A DNA stretch of 14,111 nucleotides from an uncultured Panacagrimonas sp. GTDB taxonomy: Bacteria; Pseudomonadota; Gammaproteobacteria; Nevskiales; Nevskiaceae. Each line of letters begins with the position of its first letter. Position 1 is the stretch's first letter. Shown here piece by piece: positions 1 through 8,251 of the stretch. The stretch covers positions 1-14,111 of the forward strand of contig CAMLNE010000070.1 of the NCBI GenBank assembly GCA_946481265.1, given 5' to 3'. The position numbers were made by a program, and so were the translations under genes. Below the pieces are notes generated by a model. That model was not told where the DNA came from and did not search any database. It saw nothing but the letters and a program-made list of their open reading frames with translations.

Positions 1-898
1 GAACGCGGTGGCCGTCATCATGGCCACCGGCGGCTCGACCAACGCGGTGCTGCATTACCTGGCGATCGCCCGCGCCGCCGGCGTGAAATGGACCATCGAC
101 GATTTCGAGCGCGTGCGCCGCAAGGTGCCGGTGCTGTGCGACCTCAAGCCCTCCGGGCGCTTCGTCGCGGTGGACTTCCACCGCGCGGGCGGCGTGCCGC
201 AGGTGCTGAAGATCCTGCTCGAGAACGGCGTGCTGCACGGCGAGTGCATGACGATCCACGGCAAGACCATGGCGGAAATGCTGAAGGACGTGCCTGCCCA
301 GCCGCGCGCCGACCAGGAAGTGATCCGGGCGTGGACCAAGCCGATGTACAAGGAAGGCCACCTCGCGATCCTGAAGGGCAACCTCGCGCCCGAAGGCTGC
401 GTGGCGAAGATCACCGGCCTCAAGAACCCGGTGATCACCGGGCCGGCGCGCGTGTTCGACTCCGAGGAGGCGTGCATGGACGCCATCCTCGGCGACAGGA
501 TCAAGGCCGGCGACGTGCTGATCATCCGCTACGAGGGGCCCAAGGGCGGGCCCGGCATGCGCGAGATGCTGGCGCCGACCAGCGCGATCATCGGCAAGGG
601 CCTGGGCGAGAGCGTGGGCTTCATCACCGACGGCCGCTTCTCCGGCGGCACCTGGGGCATGGTCGTGGGACATGTCTCGCCCGAGGCCTACGAGGGCGGC
701 ACGATCGCGCTCGTGGAGGAGGGCGACTCGATCACCATCGACGCCAAGAAGCTGCTGATCCAGGTCAACGTCGACGATGCCACCCTGGCCAGGCGCCGCG
801 CGGCCTGGAAGCAGCCCGCTGCGCGCTACACGCGCGGCGTGCTCGCCAAGTTCGCGCGCGTGGTGTCGAGCGCATCCAGGGGCGCCGTCACCGACTAG
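1..898 (+). CDS. ilvD: Dihydroxy-acid dehydratase, C-terminal part (5' end outside window)
   Basis: Converts 2,3-dihydroxy-isovalerate (or -methylvalerate) to the 2-keto acid, the third common step of valine/isoleucine synthesis, in the cytosol. The reading frame is already open at base 2 and ends at TAG 896-898, so about 298 C-terminal residues of a protein usually near 560 residues are present. Visible IlvD/Edd family blocks are [12 protein letters not shown] at the start, a KGGPGMREM block, and [11 protein letters not shown] near position 630-655; the serine of RFSGG is the proposed catalytic base in this family. GRFSGGT favours IlvD over 6-phosphogluconate dehydratase, whose equivalent block differs. 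The Fe-S cysteines lie in the missing N-terminal half. A related sugar-acid dehydratase is less likely, because the tail ([17 protein letters not shown]) matches true IlvD proteins. Confidence 0.93.
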   Translation, partial: NAVAVIMATGGSTNAVLHYLAIARAAGVKWTIDDFERVRRKVPVLCDLKPSGRFVAVDFHRAGGVPQVLKILLENGVLHGECMTIHGKTMAEMLKDVPAQPRADQEVIRAWTKPMYKEGHLAILKGNLAPEGCVAKITGLKNPVITGPARVFDSEEACMDAILGDRIKAGDVLIIRYEGPKGGPGMREMLAPTSAIIGKGLGESVGFITDGRFSGGTWGMVVGHVSPEAYEGGTIALVEEGDSITIDAKKLLIQVNVDDATLARRRAAWKQPAARYTRGVLAKFARVVSSASRGAVTD

Positions 899-918
899 GC
901 ACGAGCGGCGCGACGGCG

Positions 919-1578
919 ATGATGCGTCGCATCGGACTGTCGCTGCCCTGGCCCGGCGTGGCCGCGCAACTCGGCGCCTTCGGCATTGCGGGCGCCGATT
1001 CGCGGCTGAAGCCGTCGATGCGACGCCTGCACCAGTCGCGCAGTGCCAGGGCGCTGGCGATCGACCTGCTTTGCGTGCAGGGACAGGCCGCCGACGAGAT
1101 CCCGAAGCGGGCGGACGGCGCCCCGGTCTGGCCCGAGGGCTTCGTCGGCAGCCTCTCGCACACCGACGGCTATGCGGCTGCCGTGGTGGCGCGCACCGAC
1201 GCCTGTGTCGCGCTGGGCATCGACGTGGAGCCCGCCGAGCCCTTGCCCGGCGATGCCGGCAGCCTGGTGCTGACGGCGGACGAGGCGGCCTGGGTCGCGT
1301 CCTGCGCCGTCACCCGGCCGGAGATGGCGCGGCTGGTGTTCTGCGCCAAGGAATGCGTTCACAAGGCGATCCACCCGCTGCGCGGCGCCTGGCTCGAGTT
1401 CTCCGACGTGGGCATCGAGTACGACGCGCAGGCCGGATCCTTCGTGCCGCGGCCGCTCACGCCCGCGGCTGGCGCCGCGTTCAGCGGACTGCAGGCGCAG
1501 GGGCGCGTATTCCTGCGCGAAGGACACCTGGTCGTGGTGCTCGCGCTGTTTGCGCGGTCCGCGCAAGCCGGCGGGTGA
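919..1578 (+). CDS. EntD/Sfp-type 4'-phosphopantetheinyl transferase
   Basis: Predicted to transfer 4'-phosphopantetheine from CoA to a serine of carrier-protein domains (fatty-acid, polyketide or peptide synthesis). The 219-residue product has the family blocks in order: an Arg-rich N-terminal stretch (RLKPSMRR, RSARAL), SLSHTDG at residues 78-84, GIDVEP at 100-105 and FCAKECVHKAI at 141-151. Asp102, Glu104 and Glu145 match the Mg2+-binding acidic residues, and Lys144/Lys149 the CoA-contacting lysines of the KExxxK motif. The size and the SHT/GIDVE/AKE order resemble EntD more than AcpS, which is much shorter. I chose ATG 919, 20 nt after the ilvD stop; the frame is open further upstream but only inside ilvD. 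No strong ribosome site is visible, so it may be co-transcribed with ilvD. No carrier protein lies in the window, so its partner is unknown. Confidence 0.88.
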   Translation: MMRRIGLSLPWPGVAAQLGAFGIAGADSRLKPSMRRLHQSRSARALAIDLLCVQGQAADEIPKRADGAPVWPEGFVGSLSHTDGYAAAVVARTDACVALGIDVEPAEPLPGDAGSLVLTADEAAWVASCAVTRPEMARLVFCAKECVHKAIHPLRGAWLEFSDVGIEYDAQAGSFVPRPLTPAAGAAFSGLQAQGRVFLREGHLVVVLALFARSAQAGG

Positions 1579-1644
1579 AGCCGGGCGTTTTCTTCCTCGT
1601 GGAGCAACCGCCCCGGCGTCGCCCGGAGCCGAGGCCGGTTCGGC

Positions 1645-1673
1645 TTGACGCGCCCCGGCCCACCGCTTGTACT
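1645..1673 (+). promoter_or_regulatory. Candidate sigma-70 promoter of the glycan operon
   Basis: TTGACG (1645-1650, five of six matches to the -35 consensus) is followed after exactly 17 nt by TGTACT (1668-1673, four of six matches to the -10 consensus). Transcription would begin near 1680, about 34 nt before ATG 1714. This lies in the only sizeable gap (1579-1713) ahead of the eight-gene operon. A GCCGA/TCGGC inverted repeat (1628-1644) sits directly upstream and might end transcription from the ilvD side, though it lacks a T-tract. No JUMPstart/ops element was seen. Prediction by eye only. Confidence 0.4.
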
Positions 1674-1713
1674 GCCGCGCCATCACGCCAACCTCGATCC
1701 GCTGTCCGTCCGA

Positions 1714-2829
1714 ATGCCCGCCGCACCCGACCTCACGTTCCTGATCGAATCGCTCTACAACGACGGCGTGGGCAAGATGCGCCTGCACCTGATGAACGAG
1801 ATCGCCAGGCGCGGCTACCGGGTGGAGCTGCTGCTCAAGGACATGGACAGTCCCTACCTGGCGCACGTGGACCCCGCCATCGGGCGACATCGCTTCGCCA
1901 GCGCTCACGCGTTCAAGGGCGTGCCGGGCCTCGCGCTGCACCTGCGCCGCACGCGTCCGCGCGTGCTGCTCACGCAGCGCGTGCGGCTCAACATGCTGGC
2001 GCTGCGTGCGCGGGCGCTGAGCGCGGCTTCCACGCGCGTGTTCGTCACGGTCAACGTCAACATGACGGCCAAGCTCGATCACCAGTCGGCGCGCAAGCGC
2101 GACCGGCAGGTCGATCACATGCGCACCTACTACCCGCGCAACGACGGCATCATCGCGGTGTCGCGCGGCGTCGCCGAGGACGCTGCCGGGCTGATCGGGC
2201 TGCCGGCCGACCGCATCACGGTGATTCCCAATCCCACGGTGACGCCCGAACTGGCGCTGCGGGCGGCAGAGCCGCTCGACCATCCCTGGTTCGCGCCCGG
2301 CCAGCCGCCGGTGCTGCTGGGCGCCGGGCGGCTGATGATCGAGAAGGGATTCGACACCCTGATCGAGGCCTTCGCCCTGGTGCGTCGCCAGGCGGACTGC
2401 CGCCTGCTGATCGTCGGCGAGGGGCCCGACCGCAAGGCGCTCGAGGCACGGGTGGCCGATCTGGGACTGGGATCGAGCGTGTCCATGCCCGGCTTCGTCG
2501 ACAACCCGTACCAGTACATGGCGCGCGCCGCGGTGTTCGTGCTCTCGTCCACGCGCGAGGGCTCGCCCAACGCGTTGGTGGAGGCGCTCGCCTGCGGCAC
2601 GCCGCTGGTCTCCACCGACTGCCCGAACGGACCGCAGGAGGTGCTCGAGGGCGGGCGCCACGGCCGGCTGGTGCCGGTGGGGGACGCACAGGCCATCGCG
2701 GCCGCCGTCATCGAGACGCTGCGCGAACCGCAGGGCACGCGCGAATCGCGCATGGCGGCGGCGCAGCGCTACACGGTGGAACGCAGCGCCACGCTGTACC
2801 TGGAGGCCCTGGGCCTTTCCGGAAACTGA
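1714..2829 (+). CDS. GT4 family glycosyltransferase (GT-B fold), first gene of operon
   Basis: Retaining sugar transferase using a nucleotide sugar, probably cytosolic and acting on a lipid-linked acceptor; the sugar cannot be told from sequence. The 371-residue product has a glycine-rich N-terminal loop (DGVGKM, residues 17-22) and a C-terminal Glycos_transf_1 domain with RLMIEKGF (Lys211, phosphate contact) and the E-x7-E nucleotide-sugar motif at Glu282/Glu290 (REGSPNALVE), followed by STDCPNGP and LVPVGD. No membrane segment. ATG 1714 was chosen: the frame extends up to a TTG at 1645, but that TTG is the -35 box of the candidate promoter and the added residues look non-coding. It is a paralogue of the genes at 7100 and 8248, sharing HPWFAPGQPPV with the first. 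The methyltransferase follows after 16 nt. Confidence 0.9.
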   Translation: MPAAPDLTFLIESLYNDGVGKMRLHLMNEIARRGYRVELLLKDMDSPYLAHVDPAIGRHRFASAHAFKGVPGLALHLRRTRPRVLLTQRVRLNMLALRARALSAASTRVFVTVNVNMTAKLDHQSARKRDRQVDHMRTYYPRNDGIIAVSRGVAEDAAGLIGLPADRITVIPNPTVTPELALRAAEPLDHPWFAPGQPPVLLGAGRLMIEKGFDTLIEAFALVRRQADCRLLIVGEGPDRKALEARVADLGLGSSVSMPGFVDNPYQYMARAAVFVLSSTREGSPNALVEALACGTPLVSTDCPNGPQEVLEGGRHGRLVPVGDAQAIAAAVIETLREPQGTRESRMAAAQRYTVERSATLYLEALGLSGN

Positions 2830-2845
2830 GCAGAGAACCAAGGCC

Positions 2846-3646
2846 ATGGCACGCAAGCTCGAACGACGGGTCCGCGACGGCAGACTCGCGTGGTATGCGC
2901 AGCACGCGGACGAGAATTTCTGGGACGAGCACTGGGAACAGCGTCTCAACGCGGACACCTATCGCGCCGCGCTCGATGGCCGCTTCCAGTACCTGGGCGC
3001 GCTCTACCGCAAGTGGCTGCCACGGGACGGCCGCATCGTGGAGGCGGGCTGCGGTCGCGCCGAGATCACGGTGGCGCTGCGCAAGCTCGGCTACGACGCC
3101 GAGGGCGTGGACTACGCACAGGAGACGGTCAACCGCGTCGGCAGGATCTTTCCCGACCTGCCGCTGCGCCAGGCCGATGTCACCTGCATGCAGGTACCGG
3201 ACGGGCACTACGCCGGCTATATCTCGATCGGCGTCATCGAGCACCGCGAGGCCGGGCCCGAACCCTTCGTCGACGAGGCCTTCCGCATCCTGCGACCGGG
3301 TGGGATCGGGATCTTCACCGTGCCCTACATCAATCCGATCCGCGCCCAGCGCATCGAGCGCGGTGACTTCGCGGGTCCGCCGCCCGCGGACCTGCCGTTC
3401 TACCAGTACGCCTACAGCGAAGCGGACCTTCGCGCGCTTCTCGAGCGGGCCGGTTTCGAGGTGCTGGACAGCCAGCCCTACGGCGGCTTTCGCGGCATCA
3501 CCGACGAGAAACGCTGGACGCGTCGCTGGGTCAAGCTGCTGCGCCGGCTGCCCCTGGTCGGGCCCCGCTTCTCGCGCTGGCTCGACCATTGCCGCTACGG
3601 GCACATGATCGCGATGGTCGTGCGACGCCCCGCGCGGACCAGCTGA
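2846..3646 (+). CDS. Class I SAM-dependent methyltransferase
   Basis: A 266-residue Rossmann-type methyltransferase. Motif I is IVEAGCGRAE (residues 64-73), the acidic residue that holds the SAM ribose is Asp89 in EGVDY, motif II region is GVIEH (129-133), and LRPGG (149-153) is the usual post-II block of small-molecule and sugar methyltransferases. No signal peptide or membrane segment. Its place between two glycosyltransferases suggests O- or N-methylation of a sugar of the same glycan, for example a terminal methyl cap; that is inference. ATG 2846 follows AAGG at a short distance; the next gene begins 13 nt after the stop. The acceptor cannot be assigned from sequence. Confidence 0.85.
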   Translation: MARKLERRVRDGRLAWYAQHADENFWDEHWEQRLNADTYRAALDGRFQYLGALYRKWLPRDGRIVEAGCGRAEITVALRKLGYDAEGVDYAQETVNRVGRIFPDLPLRQADVTCMQVPDGHYAGYISIGVIEHREAGPEPFVDEAFRILRPGGIGIFTVPYINPIRAQRIERGDFAGPPPADLPFYQYAYSEADLRALLERAGFEVLDSQPYGGFRGITDEKRWTRRWVKLLRRLPLVGPRFSRWLDHCRYGHMIAMVVRRPARTS

Positions 3647-3659
3647 GCGGCTGCCTTCG

Positions 3660-4625
3660 ATGCCCGCATCGCCACCGACCCCGCGCATCACGGTCCTGAT
3701 TCCCAGCTACAACCGTGAGCGCCTGCTGCTGCGCGCGCTGGACAGCATCCGGGCGCAGAGCCTGCGCGACTTCGAGATCGTGGTCGTCGACGATGGTTCG
3801 ACGGACGGCACGCAGGCGGCGGTGGCGGGCTGGTCGTCGCAGCACGGGGTTCCGGTGGTCTATGCGCGCCAGGACAACGCCGGCCAGCACGCGGCGCACA
3901 ACCGCGGTGTGCAGCTGGCCAGCGGTGAACTCGTCGTCATGCTCGATTCCGACGATCTGCTCGCGCCCGAGGCCCTGCGCCACTACGTCGAGGTCTGGGA
4001 CGCGATCCCGGCCGCCGAGCGCGACGGCTTCTGCGGCGTGCTGGGCCACTGCGCGTGGTGGAGCACGCGCCGGAACACGGGCGATGCCTATCCGCAGCCG
4101 GTATTCGACTCGACCTACCTCGAGATCAAGCAGCGCTACAAGGTGCACGGCGACAAGCCGGGCGCCTACCGCCGCGACCTGTTGCTGGCGCATCCCTACC
4201 CGGTGTTCCCGGGTGAGCGTCGCTTCCGCATGTCCTGGGTGGCGCAGACCCTGGCGCTGACGCACCGCGCGCGCTTCATCGACGTGGTGCTGCACTACGT
4301 CGACCAGCAGGCCGACGGCCTGTCGTCGAACACGCTGCGCAAGCGCCTGATGGCGCCGCGCGCGCTGTGGTTCTGCTTTCGCGACGAGGCCAACCGCTTC
4401 ACCGTCGGCTATTCGCGGCGCCTGCGGATGCAGGCGCACGAACGCTACGTGCGCTACGCGCTGCACGTCGGCCAGGGCCTGCGCGCGCAATGGCGCGAGA
4501 TCGACGACCATGCGCTGCTGCTGCAGGCATGGCCCGCAGGATTCATCAAATGGCTGCGCGACGTGGTTTATCGTCGAGCGGGATGGGTGAAGCTCGACAA
4601 CCGCCCGGTATCGTCCACGCCATGA
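3660..4625 (+). CDS. GT2 family glycosyltransferase (GT-A fold)
   Basis: Inverting nucleotide-sugar transferase of 321 residues. The N-terminal GT-A signature is plain: ITVLIPSYNRERLLLRALDS (residues 10-29), VVDDGSTDGT (42-51), then LDSDDLL (95-101) whose Asp96-Ser97-Asp98 is the metal/nucleotide-binding DxD. The C-terminal part is rich in Arg and aromatic residues and has no transmembrane helix, unlike processive GT2 synthases, so it likely adds a single sugar. ATG 3660 follows the methyltransferase stop by 13 nt with no clear Shine-Dalgarno. Its stop overlaps the sulfotransferase start in an ATGA (4622-4625), which implies translational coupling and a shared role. Donor and acceptor are unknown. 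Confidence 0.9.
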   Translation: MPASPPTPRITVLIPSYNRERLLLRALDSIRAQSLRDFEIVVVDDGSTDGTQAAVAGWSSQHGVPVVYARQDNAGQHAAHNRGVQLASGELVVMLDSDDLLAPEALRHYVEVWDAIPAAERDGFCGVLGHCAWWSTRRNTGDAYPQPVFDSTYLEIKQRYKVHGDKPGAYRRDLLLAHPYPVFPGERRFRMSWVAQTLALTHRARFIDVVLHYVDQQADGLSSNTLRKRLMAPRALWFCFRDEANRFTVGYSRRLRMQAHERYVRYALHVGQGLRAQWREIDDHALLLQAWPAGFIKWLRDVVYRRAGWVKLDNRPVSSTP

Positions 4626-5284
4626 TTCTTTCCAACCGCTACAACTTCCTGTACGTCCACATCGCCAAGACCGGCGGCACCAGCGTGCGCGCCGCGCTGA
4701 CCTCGCTGCGCTGGCGCGACCCGTACTACTTCGCGCAGTGGATCTGCTCGCGGCTGTCCGGCGTCACCGGCCATCGCATCGCCTCCAAGCTGCCGCGCCA
4801 CGCCAAGATCGTGTGCGCGCAGGAGATGCTGCCGCGCGAATTCTTCCAGGGGCTCTACAAGTTCGCCTTCGTGCGCAATCCCTGGGACCTGCAGGTGTCC
4901 AGCTACCACCACCTCAAGCGCGAGCGGCCCTTCCTGCTCGAGGGGCACGAGTCCTTCGATGCCTTCACGCGCTGGAAGCTGGACCCGGAGCGTCCCTACC
5001 AGTACCACCTGGACACGGCGATCACGCCGCTGACCGACTACCTGGTGGATCTGCACGGAAACCTGCTGACCGATTACCTCGGCCGCTACGAGCGCCTGCA
5101 CGAGGACTGGGACCACATCTGCCGGCAGCTCGGCATCGCCGCCCCGCCGCTGCCGCACAAGCGCCAGGCCACCGACCGCCAGAAGGATTACCGCAGCTAC
5201 TACAGCAGCGACCTGGCGGAACTGGTCGGCAACTACTTCCGGCGCGACGTGGAGCTGCTGGGCTACCGTTTCGATCCTGACTAG
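4622..5284 (+). CDS. Sulfotransferase family 2-type carbohydrate sulfotransferase
   Basis: Predicted to move sulfate from PAPS to a hydroxyl of the glycan. The 220-residue product opens with a beta strand and the 5'-phosphosulfate loop HIAKTGGTS (residues 13-21, Lys16 and Thr17 key). The 3'-phosphate-binding element FVRNPWDLQVSSY (83-95) supplies Arg85 and Ser93 with the usual R-x7-S spacing. KTGGTS plus RNPW is typical of the Sulfotransfer_2 group that modifies carbohydrates. No N-terminal membrane anchor is present, so it would act in the cytosol on a lipid-linked intermediate. ATG 4622 is fixed by the four-base overlap with the GT2 gene; longer reading in the same frame would run inside that gene. 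The next gene starts 4 nt after its stop. No PAPS-synthesis genes lie in the window. Confidence 0.85.
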   Translation: MILSNRYNFLYVHIAKTGGTSVRAALTSLRWRDPYYFAQWICSRLSGVTGHRIASKLPRHAKIVCAQEMLPREFFQGLYKFAFVRNPWDLQVSSYHHLKRERPFLLEGHESFDAFTRWKLDPERPYQYHLDTAITPLTDYLVDLHGNLLTDYLGRYERLHEDWDHICRQLGIAAPPLPHKRQATDRQKDYRSYYSSDLAELVGNYFRRDVELLGYRFDPD

Positions 5285-5288
5285 GGCT

Positions 5289-7109
5289 ATGTGCGGCATC
5301 GCCGGGATGGTGCTGCGCCAGGGCCGCGTCGATGCGGACAGCCTTGTGCGCATGGCGGCGACGCTGAGGCATCGCGGGCCCGAGGACACCGGGCACTACG
5401 TGTCGGAGGCCTTCGGCATCGCGCACACGCGCCTGGCGATCATCGACCTGGCGGGTGGTCACCAGCCGATCTTCGACCGCGACAAGCGCTACGCGCTGGT
5501 GGCCAACGGCGAGATCTACAACTACCGGGAGTTGCGCGCCGAACTCGAGGCGCTGGGCGCGCGGCCGCAGAGCGCATCGGACAGCGAGGTCGTGCTGCAC
5601 GGCTGGGCGCAGTGGGAGCGCGCCTCGCTCAAGCGCCTGCACGGCATGTACGCCTTCGCGCTGTTCGACCATGCGCAGCGCCAGCTGTGGCTGGTGCGCG
5701 ATCGGCTCGGCATCAAGCCGCTCTACTACGCGCGCCTGGCCGACCGCGTGCTGTTCGCCTCCGAGATCAAGGCCCTGCTGCGGGCGCTGCCATCGACGCC
5801 CGACGTTGACCCGGTGGCCCTTGCCCAGTTCTTCGAGAATCAGGCGTCGAGCGGTCGCCAGACGATCTTCCGCGGCATCGAGCGCGTGCTGCCGGGCGAG
5901 GCGCTGCGCATCGACGCGGAGCTGAACATCGAGCACCTGCGCTACTGGCGCGCCACCGATGTGGCGCCGCGCGAACTCACGCACGAGCAGGCCGTCGAGG
6001 AGTGGGAGCCGCTGTTCGAGCAGGTCATGCGCGAGCACATGCGTGCCGATGTCCCCTATGGCGTGTTCCTCTCCGGCGGTGTCGATTCCGCGGTGCTGCT
6101 GGCCCAGCTCAAGCGCCTGCATTCGCAGCCGGTCCGCAGCTACTCGATCGGCTGGTCGGATGCCGCGCAGACCGACGAGCTCGACGGCGCGCAGCGCATC
6201 GCGCAGCTGCTGGGCTCTGACCACCAGCCGATCCGCCTGTCCTCGCAGCAGGTGTTCCGGCGCCTGCCGCGCTGCGTGTGGGCGGCCGACGACCTGATGC
6301 GCGACTACGCCTGCCTGCCGACCCTGGCGCTGGCCGAGGCGGCGGGGCGCGAGCTGAAGGTGGTGTTCAGCGGCGAGGGCGGCGACGAGGCCTTTGCCGG
6401 CTATGGCCGCTACCGGCCGGCCTGGGCCGAGCGCGTGTTCAAGTCGCTGCGCTACCCGGGCAGCGGCGGCTTTCGCGCGCGCGGCGAGCTCGATGCCGGC
6501 TGGGCGCGGCGCCTGTTCCAGCCGCCGCTGCACGAGGCGCTCGAGCAGCATCGCGCGCCATTCGTGCAGGCCTGGTCCGAGACGCCGGCGTCGTGGTCCG
6601 ACCTGCAGCGCCGCCAGTACGTGGACCTGTCCACCAACCTGCCCGACGACCTGCTGGTGAAGGCCGATCGCATGCTGATGGCCTTCCATGTCGAGGGCCG
6701 CGTGCCCTTCCTCGATCACCGCGTCGTCGAGTTCGGCCTGTCGCTGCCCGACGCGCTGAAGGTGCGCAGGGACGCCGGCAAGGTCTTTCTCAAGCGCTGG
6801 GCGGAGGGGTTTCTTCCCGCCGACCACCTGTGGCGGCACAAGGCCGGTTTTCACGTGCCGGTCGGCGAATGGCTGCGCGGTGACTTCCTCGCGGCGCTGG
6901 CGCAGAAGCTGCCGGCGAGCCCGGCGATCCGCCAATGGTGCCGGCCGGAGGCGGTGACCGCGCTGCTGGCACGCCAGGCCGCGAAGCACGACGCCACGCG
7001 CGAGGTCTGGAGCCTGATGCAGTTCGCGATCTGGCACCGGTTGTTCGTCGAGCGCGGCATGGACGGCGCGGTGCCGGCTGCCGAGGAAGATCCGCTCGCA
7101 TGGCTGTGA
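5289..7109 (+). CDS. asnB: Asparagine synthetase-like class II glutamine amidotransferase
   Basis: Two-domain enzyme of 606 residues that hydrolyses glutamine and transfers ammonia to an AMP-activated carboxylate. N-terminal glutaminase domain: Cys2 nucleophile in MCGIAG, RHRGPED (27-33), RLAIID (48-53) and NGEIYN (73-78). C-terminal ATP-pyrophosphatase domain: SGGVDSA (262-268) P-loop and SGEGGDEAFAGY (361-372), then EGRVPFLDHR. All key residues are present, so it should be active. Family members either make asparagine or, in surface-glycan clusters (for example WbpS of Pseudomonas), amidate uronic acids. Its place inside a glycosyltransferase operon favours the second role, but plain AsnB activity cannot be excluded. 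ATG 5289 is required by Cys2; AGGG lies just upstream. The stop overlaps the next gene by 10 nt. Confidence 0.9.
   Translation: MCGIAGMVLRQGRVDADSLVRMAATLRHRGPEDTGHYVSEAFGIAHTRLAIIDLAGGHQPIFDRDKRYALVANGEIYNYRELRAELEALGARPQSASDSEVVLHGWAQWERASLKRLHGMYAFALFDHAQRQLWLVRDRLGIKPLYYARLADRVLFASEIKALLRALPSTPDVDPVALAQFFENQASSGRQTIFRGIERVLPGEALRIDAELNIEHLRYWRATDVAPRELTHEQAVEEWEPLFEQVMREHMRADVPYGVFLSGGVDSAVLLAQLKRLHSQPVRSYSIGWSDAAQTDELDGAQRIAQLLGSDHQPIRLSSQQVFRRLPRCVWAADDLMRDYACLPTLALAEAAGRELKVVFSGEGGDEAFAGYGRYRPAWAERVFKSLRYPGSGGFRARGELDAGWARRLFQPPLHEALEQHRAPFVQAWSETPASWSDLQRRQYVDLSTNLPDDLLVKADRMLMAFHVEGRVPFLDHRVVEFGLSLPDALKVRRDAGKVFLKRWAEGFLPADHLWRHKAGFHVPVGEWLRGDFLAALAQKLPASPAIRQWCRPEAVTALLARQAAKHDATREVWSLMQFAIWHRLFVERGMDGAVPAAEEDPLAWL
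7083..7089 (+). promoter_or_regulatory. Shine-Dalgarno within asnB for the gene at 7100
   Basis: GAGGAAG lies 10 nt before ATG 7100, inside the last codons of the asparagine synthetase-like gene. It decides the start of the next glycosyltransferase, whose frame is open much further upstream only as a shadow of asnB. Confidence 0.6.
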
Positions 7110-8251
7110 ACGGCGAACGCCCTGGACAGCCGCCGCGGGTCGCGTTCTTCCTGGCGACCTCGGGACACAGCGGCGTCGATCGCCTGATGCGCAACCTGAT
7201 CCCGGCCGTGGCGCGCCGCGGCTATGCCGTCGACCAGCTCAAGGTGCGCCGGCATGGACCGGACCTGGGCGATGCGCCCGGTGTGCGCGTGGTCGACCTG
7301 GGCAGCGCGCACGTCTATTCCAGCCTGCCGGCGCTGGTGCGCTACCTGCGGCGCGAGCCTTGCGTCGTGATGCTGTCCGACAAGGACAAGGTCAATCGCT
7401 GCAGCGTGATCGCGCGCGCGCTGGCCGGCGCCGATACGCGGCTCGTGCTGCGCTCGGGCACGACCATCTCGGTGGACCTGGCGCACCGCGGTGCGCTGGA
7501 TCGCTGGATGCAGCGCAACTCAATGCGCTGGCTCTACCGACGCGCACACGCGGTGATCGTGCCCAGCGATGCCGCCGGCCGCGACCTGTCCGACTACACG
7601 GGCCTGCCGCGCACGCTGGTGCGCACGGTGGCCAGTCCGGTATTGCCGGCGGCGCTGTTCGAGCAGCGTGCGCCGCGTCCCAGGCATCCCTGGTTCGCGC
7701 CCGGCCAGCCGCCGGTGATCCTCGGCGTCGGCGAGCTGTCGCCGCGCAAGGATTTCCTCACCTTGCTTCGCGCCTTCGCGACCCTGCGCGCGGGCGGCGG
7801 CAACTGCCGGCTGATGGTGCTCGGCCGCGGCGGCGAGCGCGAGGCGCTGCTCGCCGAGGCACAGCGGCTCGGCGTGGCGCAGGACTTCGCGCTGCCCGGT
7901 TTCAGCAGCGAGGTGTTCGCCTGCATGACCCACGCCGCGGCCTTCGCCCTGTGCTCGCGCTGGGAGGGCATGCCGGTGGTGCTGATCGAGGCGCTTGGCT
8001 GCGGCACGCCGGTGGTGGCCACCGACTGTCCCGGCGGTTCGCGCGAGCTGCTGCAGGATGGCGCGCTCGGCAGCCTGGTACCGGTGGGCGACGTGGCCGC
8101 GCTCGGTGCCGCGCTGGCGGCGCTGCTCGCGCAACCCAAGCAGGCCGAGCGCAATCGCGCGGCGGCGCGGCGCTACGAGATCGAGCAGGCCACCACCGAC
8201 TACCTGCACGCGATGGGCCTGCCGCCCCGGCCCGGAGAAGCCCTGGCATGA
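7100..8251 (+). CDS. GT4 family glycosyltransferase (second GT4 of operon)
   Basis: GT-B sugar transferase of 383 residues. It has the N-terminal block SGHSGVDRLMRNL, then HPWFAPGQPPV shared exactly with the gene at 1714, ELSPRKDF with the phosphate-contact Lys217, and RWEGMPVVLIE carrying the E-x7-E pair Glu289/Glu297. ATDCPGGS and LVPVGD follow, and the C-terminal end (RRYEIEQA, YLHAMGL) matches its paralogue's ending. The usual EKGF loop is altered to PRKDF but the lysine is kept. No membrane segment. The start ATG 7100 is backed by a good Shine-Dalgarno within asnB and gives a family-typical N-terminus. It overlaps asnB by 10 nt and the next gene by an ATGA. The sugar specificity is unknown. 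Confidence 0.9.
   Translation: MAVNGERPGQPPRVAFFLATSGHSGVDRLMRNLIPAVARRGYAVDQLKVRRHGPDLGDAPGVRVVDLGSAHVYSSLPALVRYLRREPCVVMLSDKDKVNRCSVIARALAGADTRLVLRSGTTISVDLAHRGALDRWMQRNSMRWLYRRAHAVIVPSDAAGRDLSDYTGLPRTLVRTVASPVLPAALFEQRAPRPRHPWFAPGQPPVILGVGELSPRKDFLTLLRAFATLRAGGGNCRLMVLGRGGEREALLAEAQRLGVAQDFALPGFSSEVFACMTHAAAFALCSRWEGMPVVLIEALGCGTPVVATDCPGGSRELLQDGALGSLVPVGDVAALGAALAALLAQPKQAERNRAAARRYEIEQATTDYLHAMGLPPRPGEALA

Noticed and set aside
1645..1713. TTG start at 1645 for the first GT4 gene
   Set aside because: It coincides with a good -35 box, has no ribosome site, and adds residues unlike the paralogues' N-termini.
1579..1713. JUMPstart/ops element ahead of the glycan operon
   Set aside because: I searched the gap by eye for GGCGGTAG-like sequence and found none.
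895..2958. Long minus-strand reading frame of 687 codons across the transferase genes
   Set aside because: Low-complexity Arg/His/Gln-rich translation typical of an antisense shadow; the plus-strand genes have clear motifs and tight junctions.
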